A stretch of 64,000 bases of DNA from Phenylobacterium sp. (GTDB lineage Bacteria; Pseudomonadota; Alphaproteobacteria; Caulobacterales; Caulobacteraceae): the NCBI RefSeq assembly GCF_030693625.1, contig NZ_JAUYAF010000070.1, positions 62,001 to 126,000 on the forward strand, given 5' to 3'. The notes beneath the pieces were generated by a model. That model made no database searches. It was not told the DNA's origin and saw only the letters and a list, made by a program, of their open reading frames with translations. Every line of letters begins with the position of its first letter. Position 1 is the stretch's first letter. Below, in pieces: positions 7,049 to 15,795 of the stretch. The position numbers were made by a program, and so were the translations under genes.

Positions 7049-7720
7049 CTACGGCTCCAGGCGGTAGCCCGCCCCGCGGACGGTCTGCAGCATGGCGCGG
7101 TCGAAGCCCTTGTCGATCTTGGAGCGCAGGCGCGAGACGTGGACGTCGATGACGTTGGTCTGGGGGTCGAAGTGGTATTCCCAGACCTTCTCCAGCAGCA
7201 TGGTGCGGGTCACCGACTGGCCGGCATGGCGCATCATGAATTCCAGCAGCTGGAACTCCCGCGGCTGGAGGTCGATCTCCTTGCCCTGGCGGTGCACCGA
7301 GCGGCCGATGAGGTCCATCTCCAGCTCGCCGACCCGCAGCAGGGTCTGGACCGAGCCGGTCTCGCGGCGGCGCGACAGGGCCTGGACCCGGGCGCTGAGC
7401 TCGGCGAAGGCGTAGGGCTTGACCAGGTAGTCGTCGCCGCCGGCCTGGAGGCCGGTGACGCGGTCGTTGATCTCGCCGAGCGCCGAGAGGAAGAGGACCG
7501 GGGTCTGGTCGCCCTCGCGGCGGATGGTCTCCACCAGGGTGACCCCGTCCATCTTGGGCATCATGCGGTCGACGATCATCACGTCGAACTCGCCGTCGCG
7601 GGCGGCCTTGAGGCCCTCCTCCCCGTCGGCGGCGCGGACACAGGCGTGGCCGCCCTCGGTGAGGCCGCGGTCCATGGCCTCGGCCGCCTCAAGGTCGTCC
7701 TCGACGATCAGAATCCGCAT
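7049..7720 (-). CDS. OmpR-family response regulator of the degP locus
   Basis: A 223-residue regulator. The receiver domain has the acidic pocket EDD (7-9), phospho-acceptor D51 (VMIVDRMMPKMDG), a Ser at 79 (LFLSAL) and K101 (YLVKPY). The C-terminal winged helix (~130-223) ends VIDVHVSRLRSKIDKGFDRAMLQTVRGAGYRLEP. ATG at 7720 was chosen because GGGGG precedes it by about 7 bases; the frame opens four codons earlier. The degP stop is 27 bases upstream, so it is probably cotranscribed with degP. The kinase follows after a repeat-filled gap. Confidence 0.92.
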   Translation of the reverse strand: MRILIVEDDLEAAEAMDRGLTEGGHACVRAADGEEGLKAARDGEFDVMIVDRMMPKMDGVTLVETIRREGDQTPVLFLSALGEINDRVTGLQAGGDDYLVKPYAFAELSARVQALSRRRETGSVQTLLRVGELEMDLIGRSVHRQGKEIDLQPREFQLLEFMMRHAGQSVTRTMLLEKVWEYHFDPQTNVIDVHVSRLRSKIDKGFDRAMLQTVRGAGYRLEP

Positions 7721-7747
7721 CGCAACCCCCAAATCAGTTTCCGGAGC

Positions 7748-9304
7748 TTAGCCGGAAACCTTGATCGGCAGGAAGGTGGTCCGGCCGGCGCGGTAGACGC
7801 CGATCAGGATGCTGGGACGACCGCTGCGTTTGGCGGCCTCGACCGCCGCGGAGAAGTCCGAGGCTGACGCCACCGGACGGCCGCCCGCCTGGGTGATGAC
7901 GTCGTTCTTGCGCAGGCCGCGCTGGGCGGCGTCGGAGGACTGGTCGACGCTGTCCACCACCACGCCACGCAGGGGCGTGTCGATGTTCAGGCGGGTGCGG
8001 GCCGCGGCGTCCAGGGGCATGAGCTTGAGGCCCAGGACGGCGGGAAGCTGGACGGTCGGGCCGGAGGCGCCGCCGGAGCTGCGGGGGCTGCCGGAATTGT
8101 CGTTGGCGGCCAGCTCCTTTTCGGTGGGACGCACGCCCGAGCGGATGTCCACGGTGCGGCGCTTGCCGTCGCGGAGCACTTCGAGGCTCAGGGTGTCGCC
8201 GGCGCGGGCCTTGGCCACCTCGCGGGTCAGTTCCGAGGAGGTCTTCACGGTGACGCCGTTGACGGCCACCACGACGTCGCCCGGGGTCAGGCCGGCCTTG
8301 GCCGAGGGGCCGCCGGGGACCAGGTCGGCGACGATGGCGCCCTTCTGGCCGGGCAGGCCCTGGGCGTCGGCCATCTCGGCGGTGTAATTCTGGATTGAGG
8401 CGCCGATATAGCCGCGGGTGATCTTGCCGCCCGAGATCAGGGCCTTGGTGGTGGCGTCGGCCACGTCGGAGGGGATGGCGAAGCCGATGCCCACCGAGCC
8501 GCCCGAGGGGGAGAAGATCGCGGTGTTGACGCCGATCACCCGGCCAAAGACGTCGAAGGTCGGGCCGCCGGAATTGCCCCGGTTGATGGGGGCGTCGATC
8601 TGGATGTAGTCGACGAAGGTCTCGCCGATGTCACGGCCATAGGCCGAGATGATGCCCGCCGTGGCGGTGCCGCCCAGGCCGAAGGGGTTGCCGACGGTGA
8701 TGACCCAGTCGCCGACCCGGGGCTTGGCGGAATTCTCGAAGTTCACGAAGGGGAAGCTGCTTCCCTTGACCTTGAGGACCGCCAGATCGGTGCCCTCGTC
8801 GCGGCCGACCACGACGGCTTCCAGTTCGCGCTCGTCCTTGAGCACGACCTTGATCTCCTCGGCGTTCTCCACGACGTGGTTGTTAGTGACGATGTAGCCG
8901 TCGGCCGAGATGAAGAAGCCCGAGCCCGAGGATTGCTGGGTGGGCAGGCGGGGCTGGCCTCGCCCGGTCGTGCCGCCTTCGCTGTCGCCGTCCTCGCCCT
9001 CAGGGGCGCCGCGGGGAACGATGTCGAAGGGCAGGCCGGGGATCTGGCGGCGCAGGGCCGAGGCGTCGACCTTGGAGGTGACGTTGATGGAGACCACCGC
9101 CGGGGACACCTTCTCGAAGATGTCGGCGAAGGACAACGGCGCGCCGGGGGGCGGGGCGAAGATCGGGGCGGTGGAGGTCTTGAGCAGCATGGTGCGGTCC
9201 AGCGTGCTGTCGGGCTGGCCCACGCGGGCCCCGGCGACGGCGGCGGTGGCGATGCTGACGCCGGCGATGGCGCCCCAGAGATAGCCGTTCTTCTTCGAGG
9301 TCAT
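7748..9304 (-). CDS. degP: DegP/HtrA-type periplasmic serine protease
   Basis: A 518-residue Do-family protease-chaperone for misfolded envelope proteins. The N-terminal hydrophobic segment (residues ~7-26) is a signal peptide or anchor. The catalytic triad is H143 (VTNNHVVEN), D173 (EGTDLAVLK) and S245 (NRGNSGGPTF). Two PDZ domains follow (~290-385 and ~425-515), the first with GYIGASIQNYT and LVPGGPSAKAGLTPGDVV. ATG at 9304 has AAGG about 5 bases upstream. It lies 137 bases after ccmH and just ahead of the two-component pair, a linkage pointing to a role in cytochrome c or envelope quality control. Confidence 0.95.
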   Translation of the reverse strand: MTSKKNGYLWGAIAGVSIATAAVAGARVGQPDSTLDRTMLLKTSTAPIFAPPPGAPLSFADIFEKVSPAVVSINVTSKVDASALRRQIPGLPFDIVPRGAPEGEDGDSEGGTTGRGQPRLPTQQSSGSGFFISADGYIVTNNHVVENAEEIKVVLKDERELEAVVVGRDEGTDLAVLKVKGSSFPFVNFENSAKPRVGDWVITVGNPFGLGGTATAGIISAYGRDIGETFVDYIQIDAPINRGNSGGPTFDVFGRVIGVNTAIFSPSGGSVGIGFAIPSDVADATTKALISGGKITRGYIGASIQNYTAEMADAQGLPGQKGAIVADLVPGGPSAKAGLTPGDVVVAVNGVTVKTSSELTREVAKARAGDTLSLEVLRDGKRRTVDIRSGVRPTEKELAANDNSGSPRSSGGASGPTVQLPAVLGLKLMPLDAAARTRLNIDTPLRGVVVDSVDQSSDAAQRGLRKNDVITQAGGRPVASASDFSAAVEAAKRSGRPSILIGVYRAGRTTFLPIKVSG

Positions 9305-9441
9305 AATGCCTTCAATTTCCATTTGGGCCCGTACCGGGCTCCAACAAACCTAGGGTCGATGCCTTAGACCGCAACCCACGTGCAAGTTACGTTTCGGTCA
9401 CGCCGCCAGCAGCTAGGCGACCGATATTGGGCGCAATCGTG

Positions 9442-9888
9442 TCACGTCTGTTCCTTGTCAGCGAAAGCGGCGAGGCGGGCGGCCTCGGCCTCGGACAATT
9501 CGGCGTACGGACGCGGCGTGCGAAGGTTCCGCAGCAGCAGCAGGACCCCCAGGATCACCACGACAAAAGGGGCGCCCCAGAGGACGGCGTTGCCCCAGGA
9601 AAAGGCCGGCTTCAGCAGGACGAACTCGCCGTAGCGGTCGGTGAGATAGGTGCGGACCTGATCGTCGGACTTGCCCGACCTTATCTGGTCGCGGACCAGG
9701 AGGCGCAGGTCGGCGGCCAGCTCGGCCGAGGAGTCGTCGATAGACTCGTTCTGGCAGACCAGGCAGCGGACCTCGGCGAAGATGGCCCGGGCGCGGGCCT
9801 CCTGGCCGGGATCGGGCAGGCGCTCGGAGGGGTCGGAGGCCGCGGCCATGCAGAAGACGGCGGCGAGCAGGACCAGCAGCTTTTTCAT
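9442..9888 (-). CDS. ccmH: Cytochrome c maturation protein CcmH (CycL)
   Basis: A 148-residue membrane-anchored thiol protein of the haem ligation complex. It has a signal peptide (residues 1-18), the conserved RCLVCQN motif with C42 and C45 that reduces the apocytochrome CxxCH cysteines, and a C-terminal transmembrane helix (~103-122). Length and layout match the CcmH N-terminal-domain type found in alphaproteobacteria, with the CcmI TPR part encoded separately. Its ATG overlaps the ccmF stop (ATGA), so translation is coupled. It is the last gene of the ccmI-E-F-H operon. Confidence 0.95.
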   Translation of the reverse strand: MKKLLVLLAAVFCMAAASDPSERLPDPGQEARARAIFAEVRCLVCQNESIDDSSAELAADLRLLVRDQIRSGKSDDQVRTYLTDRYGEFVLLKPAFSWGNAVLWGAPFVVVILGVLLLLRNLRTPRPYAELSEAEAARLAAFADKEQT

Positions 9889-11846
9889 TCGGCGACCGCC
9901 CGGCGTCCCACGGCCAGCCGCAGGCGGCGGTCCGAGATCGAGATGAGGCCGCCCAGCGCCATGATGGCGGGACCCAGGAAGATCAGCAGGGCCCAGGGGT
10001 TCCAGTAGGCGCGCACCAGCCAGACCTCGCCGGGGCGGCGCTCGCCCAGCACCACGTAGAGGTGGCTCGCGCCCTGGGTGCAGATGGCGACCTCCGAGGT
10101 GGTCTGGCCGCCGGTGGGGTAGAAGCGCCGCTCGGGCCTGGGGGTGCAGACCAGGGCGCCGTCGCGCCGCGCGGTGATGGTGGCGCGCTCGGCGTCGTAG
10201 TTGGGGCCATCGACGCCCTGGATGCGGTCCAGGGTCAGCTCATAGGCGCCGACATTGAGGGTCTGGCCGATGGCCAGGGTCTCGGCGGCCTCGGCCTTCC
10301 AGGCGGTCTCGAAACAGGCGCCCAGGACGAAGACGCCCAGGCCGAGGTGGGCGAAGGTCATGCCCCAGGCGCCGCGCGGCAGTCCGGTGAGCCGCCGCCA
10401 GGTCTCGGCGCGCGAGCCGCGGAAGGCCCGGGTGCGCTCGGCCAGCTCCACCAGGGCGCCGATGATCAGCCAGGCGCCCATGGCCAGGCCGGCGCTGGCC
10501 ATGGCCTTGCGAGGGCTGACCACGGCGAAGGCCAGCAGGCCGCAGGCGACGGCGATGAGGGCCGCGACCCAGAGGCGCTGGGCCACGCCGAGCGCGTCGC
10601 CGCGCTTCCAGGCCAGCAGGGGGCCGGCCGGCAGCAGGATCAGCAGGGCGGCCATCAGCGGGGTGAAGGTGAGGTTGAAGAAGGGCGGGCCCACCGAAAT
10701 CGCCTCCCCCGTCGCGGCCTCGCGGATCAGGGGATAGAGGGTGCCCAGCAGGACGGTGACGGTGGCCGCCGCCAGCAGGATGTTGTTGAGCACAAGGGCG
10801 CTCTCGCGGCTGACGGGGGCGAAGACGCCGCCGGGGCTCAGCGCCGGCGCGCGCCAGGCGAACAGGGTGAAGCCCGCGCCGGCGGTGACCCCCAGGATCA
10901 TCAGCAGCAGGACGCCACGGGTGGGGTCGACGGCGAAGGCGTGGACGCTGGTGAGCACGCCCGAGCGCACCAGGAAGGCGCCCAGCATGGAGAAGGTGAA
11001 GGCCGCCAGCGCCAGGAAGACGGTCCAGCCGGCCAGGGCGCCGCGCTTCTCGGTGACGATGGCCGAATGCAGCAGGGCCGTGGCGATCAGCCAGGGCATG
11101 AAGCTGGCGTTCTCCACCGGGTCCCAGAACCACCAGCCGCCCCAGCCGAGCTCGTAATAGGCCCAGAAGGCGCCGAGCGTGATGCCGACGGTGAGCAGGC
11201 TCCAGGCCATCAGGGTCCAGGGCCGGACCCAGCGGGCCCAGGCGGCGTCGGCGCGCCCCTCCACCAGGGCGCCGACGGCCAGCGAGAAGACCACCGACAT
11301 GCCGACATAGCCCGCATAGAGGGCGGGCGGGTGGAAGGCGAGGGCCGGGTCCTGCAGCAGGGGGTTCAGGGAGCGGCCCTCGATGGGGATCTGGGCCAGG
11401 CGCTGGAAGGGGTTGGAGGCCAAGACCGTATAGGCCAGGAACACCGTGCCGATGGCGCCCTGGGTGGCCACGGTGACCGCCTTGAGGCCCGGCGGCAGGC
11501 CGCGCCGGAAGCCCGCGACCGCGGCGCCGAAGCCGGTCAGGGCCAGGCACCAGAGCAGCATGGAGCCCTCGTGGCTGCCCCAGGTTCCGGCCACCTTGTA
11601 GAGCATGGGCTTTTCGGTGTGGGAGTTGGCCGCGACATTGGCCACCGAGAAGTCGGAGGTGACGAAGGCGTGCATCAGGGCGGCGAAGGCTACGGCGACG
11701 CAGGCGAAGGCCGCGAGCGCCGCCCCGGCGCCGGCGCCCGCCAGGACGCTGGCGCGCCGCCAGCGGCCGGCCACGGACAGGACGACCTGGGCCAGGGACA
11801 ACACCAGGGCGAGGATCAGGGCGAAGGCGCCGGTCTCGGCGATCAT
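9885..11846 (-). CDS. ccmF: Haem lyase subunit CcmF (CycK)
   Basis: A 653-residue polytopic membrane protein that ligates haem from holo-CcmE to apocytochrome c. The WWD haem-handling motif is at residues ~234-246 (LGWGGWWFWDPVEN). Conserved periplasmic His loops include ANSHTEKPMLYKVAGTWGSHEGS (~74-95). ATG at 11846 overlaps the ccmE stop as ATGA; the frame runs further upstream, but that part lies inside ccmE. It is flanked by ccmE and ccmH with overlaps at both ends, a tight operon. Confidence 0.95.
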   Translation of the reverse strand: MIAETGAFALILALVLSLAQVVLSVAGRWRRASVLAGAGAGAALAAFACVAVAFAALMHAFVTSDFSVANVAANSHTEKPMLYKVAGTWGSHEGSMLLWCLALTGFGAAVAGFRRGLPPGLKAVTVATQGAIGTVFLAYTVLASNPFQRLAQIPIEGRSLNPLLQDPALAFHPPALYAGYVGMSVVFSLAVGALVEGRADAAWARWVRPWTLMAWSLLTVGITLGAFWAYYELGWGGWWFWDPVENASFMPWLIATALLHSAIVTEKRGALAGWTVFLALAAFTFSMLGAFLVRSGVLTSVHAFAVDPTRGVLLLMILGVTAGAGFTLFAWRAPALSPGGVFAPVSRESALVLNNILLAAATVTVLLGTLYPLIREAATGEAISVGPPFFNLTFTPLMAALLILLPAGPLLAWKRGDALGVAQRLWVAALIAVACGLLAFAVVSPRKAMASAGLAMGAWLIIGALVELAERTRAFRGSRAETWRRLTGLPRGAWGMTFAHLGLGVFVLGACFETAWKAEAAETLAIGQTLNVGAYELTLDRIQGVDGPNYDAERATITARRDGALVCTPRPERRFYPTGGQTTSEVAICTQGASHLYVVLGERRPGEVWLVRAYWNPWALLIFLGPAIMALGGLISISDRRLRLAVGRRAVAE

Positions 11847-12343
11847 GTGACGGGGGACTTCCGGGGCGCGTCGTAGCTGGGCTTTTCGCCGTCGCCGCGC
11901 CACTCGCCCTGTTCCTTCAACGCCTTGGAGACCTCGCGGGGCATGTAGCGCTCGTCGTGCTTGGCCAGGACCTGCTTGGCCTGGAAGACGCCGTCCTCGC
12001 GGTAGGCGCCGGTGGCGACGATCCCCTGCCCCTCGCGGAACAGGTCGGGCAGGTCGCCCTGGAAGACGATGCGGTCGGCGGCGAGGGAGTCGCGGACCGT
12101 GAACTCCACCCGGCCGTCAGGGTGCTTGACCACGCTGCCCGCCTCCACCAGCCCGCCCAGCTGGACGGTGCGGCCGGCGGGCGGCTTGGCGGCGTCGGCC
12201 TGGCTGGGGGTGTAGAAGAAGGAGATGGAGTCCGAGAGGCCCCACAGGGTCAGGCCGACGGCGAGCGCCAGGACCGGCGCGATGGCCGCCAGCAGGGTCA
12301 GGCGGCGGCGCGCCTTGGGGGACTTGGGCAGCCAGCCGCTCAT
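11843..12343 (-). CDS. ccmE: Haem chaperone CcmE (CycJ)
   Basis: A 166-residue periplasmic haem carrier anchored by one N-terminal helix (~15-35). The OB-fold domain contains RTVQLGGLVEAGSVVK and IVFQGDLPDLFREGQGIVATG. The covalent haem-binding His is H129 in AKHDERYMP, with Y133 nearby, exactly as in the family. ATG at 12343 overlaps the ccmI stop (ATGA). It receives haem from CcmABCD, which are not in this window, and passes it to CcmF. Confidence 0.95.
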   Translation of the reverse strand: MSGWLPKSPKARRRLTLLAAIAPVLALAVGLTLWGLSDSISFFYTPSQADAAKPPAGRTVQLGGLVEAGSVVKHPDGRVEFTVRDSLAADRIVFQGDLPDLFREGQGIVATGAYREDGVFQAKQVLAKHDERYMPREVSKALKEQGEWRGDGEKPSYDAPRKSPVT

Positions 12344-13419
12344 GTCATGGGTTCCGTCTTGGCGGCCGCGTCGAGGGCCTGGAGCAGGTCGGGATCAGCG
12401 GCGAACCGCTTGCGGGCGGTGGCCAGGGCCGTGTCGCGCTTCTCGGTGTCGCCAAGCACGGCGTAGGACCTCACCAGCCGCACCCAGCCCTCGCCGTCAC
12501 TGGGGTTGGCCTCCAGCCTGGCGGCGAGGCCGGCGACCATGCCGCGGATGGCGTCCATCTGCGGCATGGCGGGGGCGGCGGGCGCCGGGGCGTTTTCAGC
12601 CTGGGAGATGGCCGAGGCCAGGGCGCCGCGGCGGGGGTCGGTCATCGGCAGGTCGGCCTGCAGGGCGCGCCAGGCGGCGACGCCGCCGGCCTTGTCGCCC
12701 GCCGCGATGCGGGCGCGGGCCAGGTGGAAGCGCGGGGTGACGGCCTTGGGGTCGAGGCTCAGGGCGCGTTCGAAGGCGCGTTGGGCCTGGGGGGTGACCT
12801 CGCCGCCGCCCTGGGCCACCAGCGCCTCCCCCAGCAGGCTCCAGAGGTCGGGACGCTTGGGATCGAGGGTGATGGCGCGGCGCAGGGCGCGGGCGGCGGC
12901 CGACGGGTTGTCGGAGGCGGCGTGGGCCATGGCCAGGTAGCGGAAGCCCTCGGGGTCCTTGGGGCGCTCCATCGTCATGGTCTGGAGGACCGCGGCCATC
13001 TCCGGCGCCGAGAGCGCGGCCGGCTCCGTGGCCCGCCAGGCGGCCAGGCGGGACTTGAAGGTCTGGTCGGCGAAGCCCGGAGAGCCGACCCAGAAATAGA
13101 GGCCAAGCGCGATCAGCGGCGTGATGGCGGCCACGGCCAGGACCGGCTTGCGCAGGCCGGTGTCGGCGGTCCAGGGCCGGGCGGTGGCGTCGGCGGCGTG
13201 GAGCAGGCGCCGCGCGGCCTCGGCATGGGCGCCCTTGCGCTCGCCCTCGGCGATCAGGCCGCGGTCGGCGAGGTCGTCGATCTCGCCCAGCTGGCGGCGA
13301 TAGAGGTCCAGCGTCGGATCCTGGGACCCAACGTTGCGCGCGGCTTGCGCGGCGGCGTGCAGGACAAGGCCCGCCGCGGCGGCGGAGATGAGGCCGGCGG
13401 CGATCCAGAAGGCGATCAT
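12340..13419 (-). CDS. ccmI: Cytochrome c maturation TPR protein CcmI (CycH)
   Basis: A 359-residue apocytochrome chaperone. Two hydrophobic segments, ~1-22 and ~93-112, anchor the protein, with a cytoplasmic loop between them containing the CcmI signature QLGEIDDLADRGLIAEGE. The periplasmic C-terminal part carries TPR repeats (PEGFRYLAMAHAASDNPSAAARALRRAITLDPKRPDLWSLLG and the next unit). It is first gene of the ccmIEFH operon, with the likely promoter in the 518 bases upstream. Confidence 0.93.
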   Translation of the reverse strand: MIAFWIAAGLISAAAAGLVLHAAAQAARNVGSQDPTLDLYRRQLGEIDDLADRGLIAEGERKGAHAEAARRLLHAADATARPWTADTGLRKPVLAVAAITPLIALGLYFWVGSPGFADQTFKSRLAAWRATEPAALSAPEMAAVLQTMTMERPKDPEGFRYLAMAHAASDNPSAAARALRRAITLDPKRPDLWSLLGEALVAQGGGEVTPQAQRAFERALSLDPKAVTPRFHLARARIAAGDKAGGVAAWRALQADLPMTDPRRGALASAISQAENAPAPAAPAMPQMDAIRGMVAGLAARLEANPSDGEGWVRLVRSYAVLGDTEKRDTALATARKRFAADPDLLQALDAAAKTEPMT

Positions 13420-13937
13420 ATGCGGCGTTTAGACGAAACCGGCGATCAGCGCGAGGTCCGTAAGACTACTCAGCCCACGCGAAACGCGCCACGCGCCGGT
13501 TCGCCGAAACCAGGACCGACTTGAGGGCTCGAGAGGGTGCGATGCAGAGGTTGCGACGAACCTCACCTCTCGACGTCCGCACGGCCTCCCCACTCTCTAC
13601 ATCAGGATTTCCGGACCATTCGCCGAGCACCAGAAGCCGAAGTTGGGCGCGCGGCGGGAAGCGGATCTTGAAATCACCAGCGAACATTCGCCAACGTCCC
13701 CATTGATCACGGAGATCCAGCCGGGCCCGCCAGAGGTCCGCCGAGGCCTACTCCCGCGCCCTTCGGTCCTTCTTGGCGGGACAGAACGATGTGGCGCGCC
13801 TGCAGGCGCGCGGTTGAGGGCGCCGTCTAGCTTCAGCCTAAACACTTGGATAGAGTCGCGAGCGGGGAAGCGTCGTCCGTTCCGGCCCGAGCGCAGCTCA
13901 CTGCAACTTGCCGCAAAGTACCGGAGCGCTGACCCTC
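13420..13937. other. Intergenic region with an 18-base palindrome
   Basis: No convincing gene was found between the divergent ccmI and AbgT-type genes; short open frames here lack family features. The one clear feature is a perfect 18-base palindrome GCGCGCCTGCAGGCGCGC at 13794-13811, about 127 bases upstream of the AbgT start. Promoters for both flanking genes must lie here. Confidence 0.6.
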
Positions 13938-15533
13938 ATGACCGGCCACACCTCCGGGCGTCCACAGCGCGGCTTCCTGGGCATGATCGAGCGCGTGGGC
14001 AACCGGCTGCCGGACCCAACCGTCATCTTCCTCTATCTCATCGGCGTCTTGATGTTGCTCTCCTGGTTCGGCGCGAGCCGGGGCTGGGAGGCTTCACTCG
14101 CCTACAGCGGCGATAAGGCGCCTGCTTACGCCGAACTCGCGAATGGCGTGCTGACCTACCGGGCGACCAATCTGTTCTCCGAGGAGAACATCGCGCGTCT
14201 GTTCACGGAGATGCCGCGCACCTACGCCAGTTTCGCGCCGCTCGGTCTCGTGCTGACGATCATGCTGGGCGCCGCCGTGGCCGAGCGGTCCGGGCTGTTC
14301 TCAGCGTTGATCCGCGCCTCGCTCGGCAACGCCCACAAGGCCCTGCTCACGCCCATCCTGGCGCTGATCGGCATGGTGTCCCACCACGCGTCGGACGCTG
14401 CCTATGTGGTCTTCATTCCTTTGGCCGCGATCGTCTTCGCCGTTGCGGGACGCCATCCGCTGGCCGGTCTGGCGGCCGCCTTCGCCGCGGTGTCGGGAGG
14501 CTACGCCGGCAACGTCGTGCCGGGGCAGATCGACGTCCTGCTCCTGGGCTTCACCCAGGAAGCCGCCCGGATTGTGCAGCCGGACTGGACCATGAACCCG
14601 CTCGGCAATTGGTACTACATTCTCGCGATCGTCGGCGTGTTCACCCCCATCATCTGGTTCCTCACCGACCGAGTCATCGAGCCGCGCCTCGGCCCGTGGG
14701 GCGGGGTCGTCGATGAGGAGCTCCGCGCCGATCTCGACAAGGCGGGGATCACGCCGGAAGAGCGAAAGGGACTACGCGACGCTGGCCTTGTGGCCCTGCT
14801 GCTCACGTGCGGCTTCGCGGCGCTGGCGCTTTGGCCGGGCTACACACCCCTCATCGATGAGGCGGCCGCGGGCCCGGCCCGTCTACAGCCGCTGTACGCG
14901 TCCTTGATCGCCGGCTTCTTCTTGCTGTTTCTCCTCACGGGCGCCGCGTTCGGCCGGGCCGTCGGCGCCGTGAAAGGCGCCGACGACGTCATGGAGATGA
15001 TGCAACATGGGGTTCGGACCATGGCCCCGTATCTCGTTTTCGTGTTCTTCGCGGCGCACTTTGTCGCCATGTTCAACTGGTCGGGCATCGGGCCCATCCT
15101 CGCGATCAACGGTGCGGCGGCCCTGCAGGGCATGGCCCTGTCGCCGGCGGTCCTGCTGGTCTGCGTGCTGCTGCTCTCCTCCTTCCTGGACCTGTTCATC
15201 GGCTCAGCCTCGGCCAAGTGGAGCGCGCTCTCGCCCGTGGTCGTGCCCATGTTCATGCTGCTCGGCGTCAGCCCGGAGATGACGACGGCCGCCTATCGTA
15301 TGGGGGACAGCTACACCAACATCATGACCCCACTAATGAGCTACTTCCCGCTCATCCTCGCCTTCGCCAGGCGATGGGACAACACTGTCGGGGTCGGTTC
15401 GCTGCTCGCGCTGATGCTGCCCTACGCCCTGGGCTTCATGATCGCTGGGATCGCGATGACCGCCGGATGGGTGCTCCTCGATCTCCCACTCGGCCCCGGA
15501 GCCCAAGTGTATTACACGCCGCCGGTGGAGTGA
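13938..15533 (+). CDS. AbgT-family transporter
   Basis: A 531-residue polytopic membrane protein. The opening GMIERVGNRLPDPTVIFLYLIGVLMLLS is the standard AbgT start. MVSHHASDAAYVVFIPLAAIVF, GGYAGNVVPGQIDVLLLGFTQEAA and the C-terminal DLFIGSASAKWSALSPVVVPMFMLLG with DSYTNIMTPLMSYFPLI are hallmark segments. AbgT imports p-aminobenzoyl-glutamate in E. coli, while relatives export sulfonamide-type antimetabolites. No adjacent abgAB hydrolase is present, so direction and substrate are open. ATG at 13938, with GGAG 11 bases upstream, is preferred to the TTG at 13908. Confidence 0.92.
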   Translation: MTGHTSGRPQRGFLGMIERVGNRLPDPTVIFLYLIGVLMLLSWFGASRGWEASLAYSGDKAPAYAELANGVLTYRATNLFSEENIARLFTEMPRTYASFAPLGLVLTIMLGAAVAERSGLFSALIRASLGNAHKALLTPILALIGMVSHHASDAAYVVFIPLAAIVFAVAGRHPLAGLAAAFAAVSGGYAGNVVPGQIDVLLLGFTQEAARIVQPDWTMNPLGNWYYILAIVGVFTPIIWFLTDRVIEPRLGPWGGVVDEELRADLDKAGITPEERKGLRDAGLVALLLTCGFAALALWPGYTPLIDEAAAGPARLQPLYASLIAGFFLLFLLTGAAFGRAVGAVKGADDVMEMMQHGVRTMAPYLVFVFFAAHFVAMFNWSGIGPILAINGAAALQGMALSPAVLLVCVLLLSSFLDLFIGSASAKWSALSPVVVPMFMLLGVSPEMTTAAYRMGDSYTNIMTPLMSYFPLILAFARRWDNTVGVGSLLALMLPYALGFMIAGIAMTAGWVLLDLPLGPGAQVYYTPPVE

Positions 15534-15795
15534 CGTCAGCCGGTCGCCCTGAGCGGACTCTGTCCACGTCACCGATGAGTCAGTTGTCCCTGATCGGGGG
15601 GGCGCGTAGCCGGCGCCTTGGTTCATGCCGGAAAGCGGGCTCTTCCAACGTCAGCTTTGAGCCCCAGGTCGAAGTTGGTCAGCTTCGCCCTTAACCTCCG
15701 CGACGGCCGAGACGCGAAGTGGGCCATGGCGCCGCAAGCCGACATTTCGGCGGTCTTCGGCGCCCGCGAGCATCTGAGAAACAGGAGAGCCGACC

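Noticed and set aside
10062..11876. 604-codon plus-strand frame opposite ccmF
   Set aside because: Gly/Ala/Gln-rich shadow caused by GC bias; ccmF on the other strand has the WWD motif and operon overlaps.
13466..13845. Short minus-strand frames in the ccmI-AbgT gap
   Set aside because: No homology pattern, no ribosome site, and they overlap each other in different frames.
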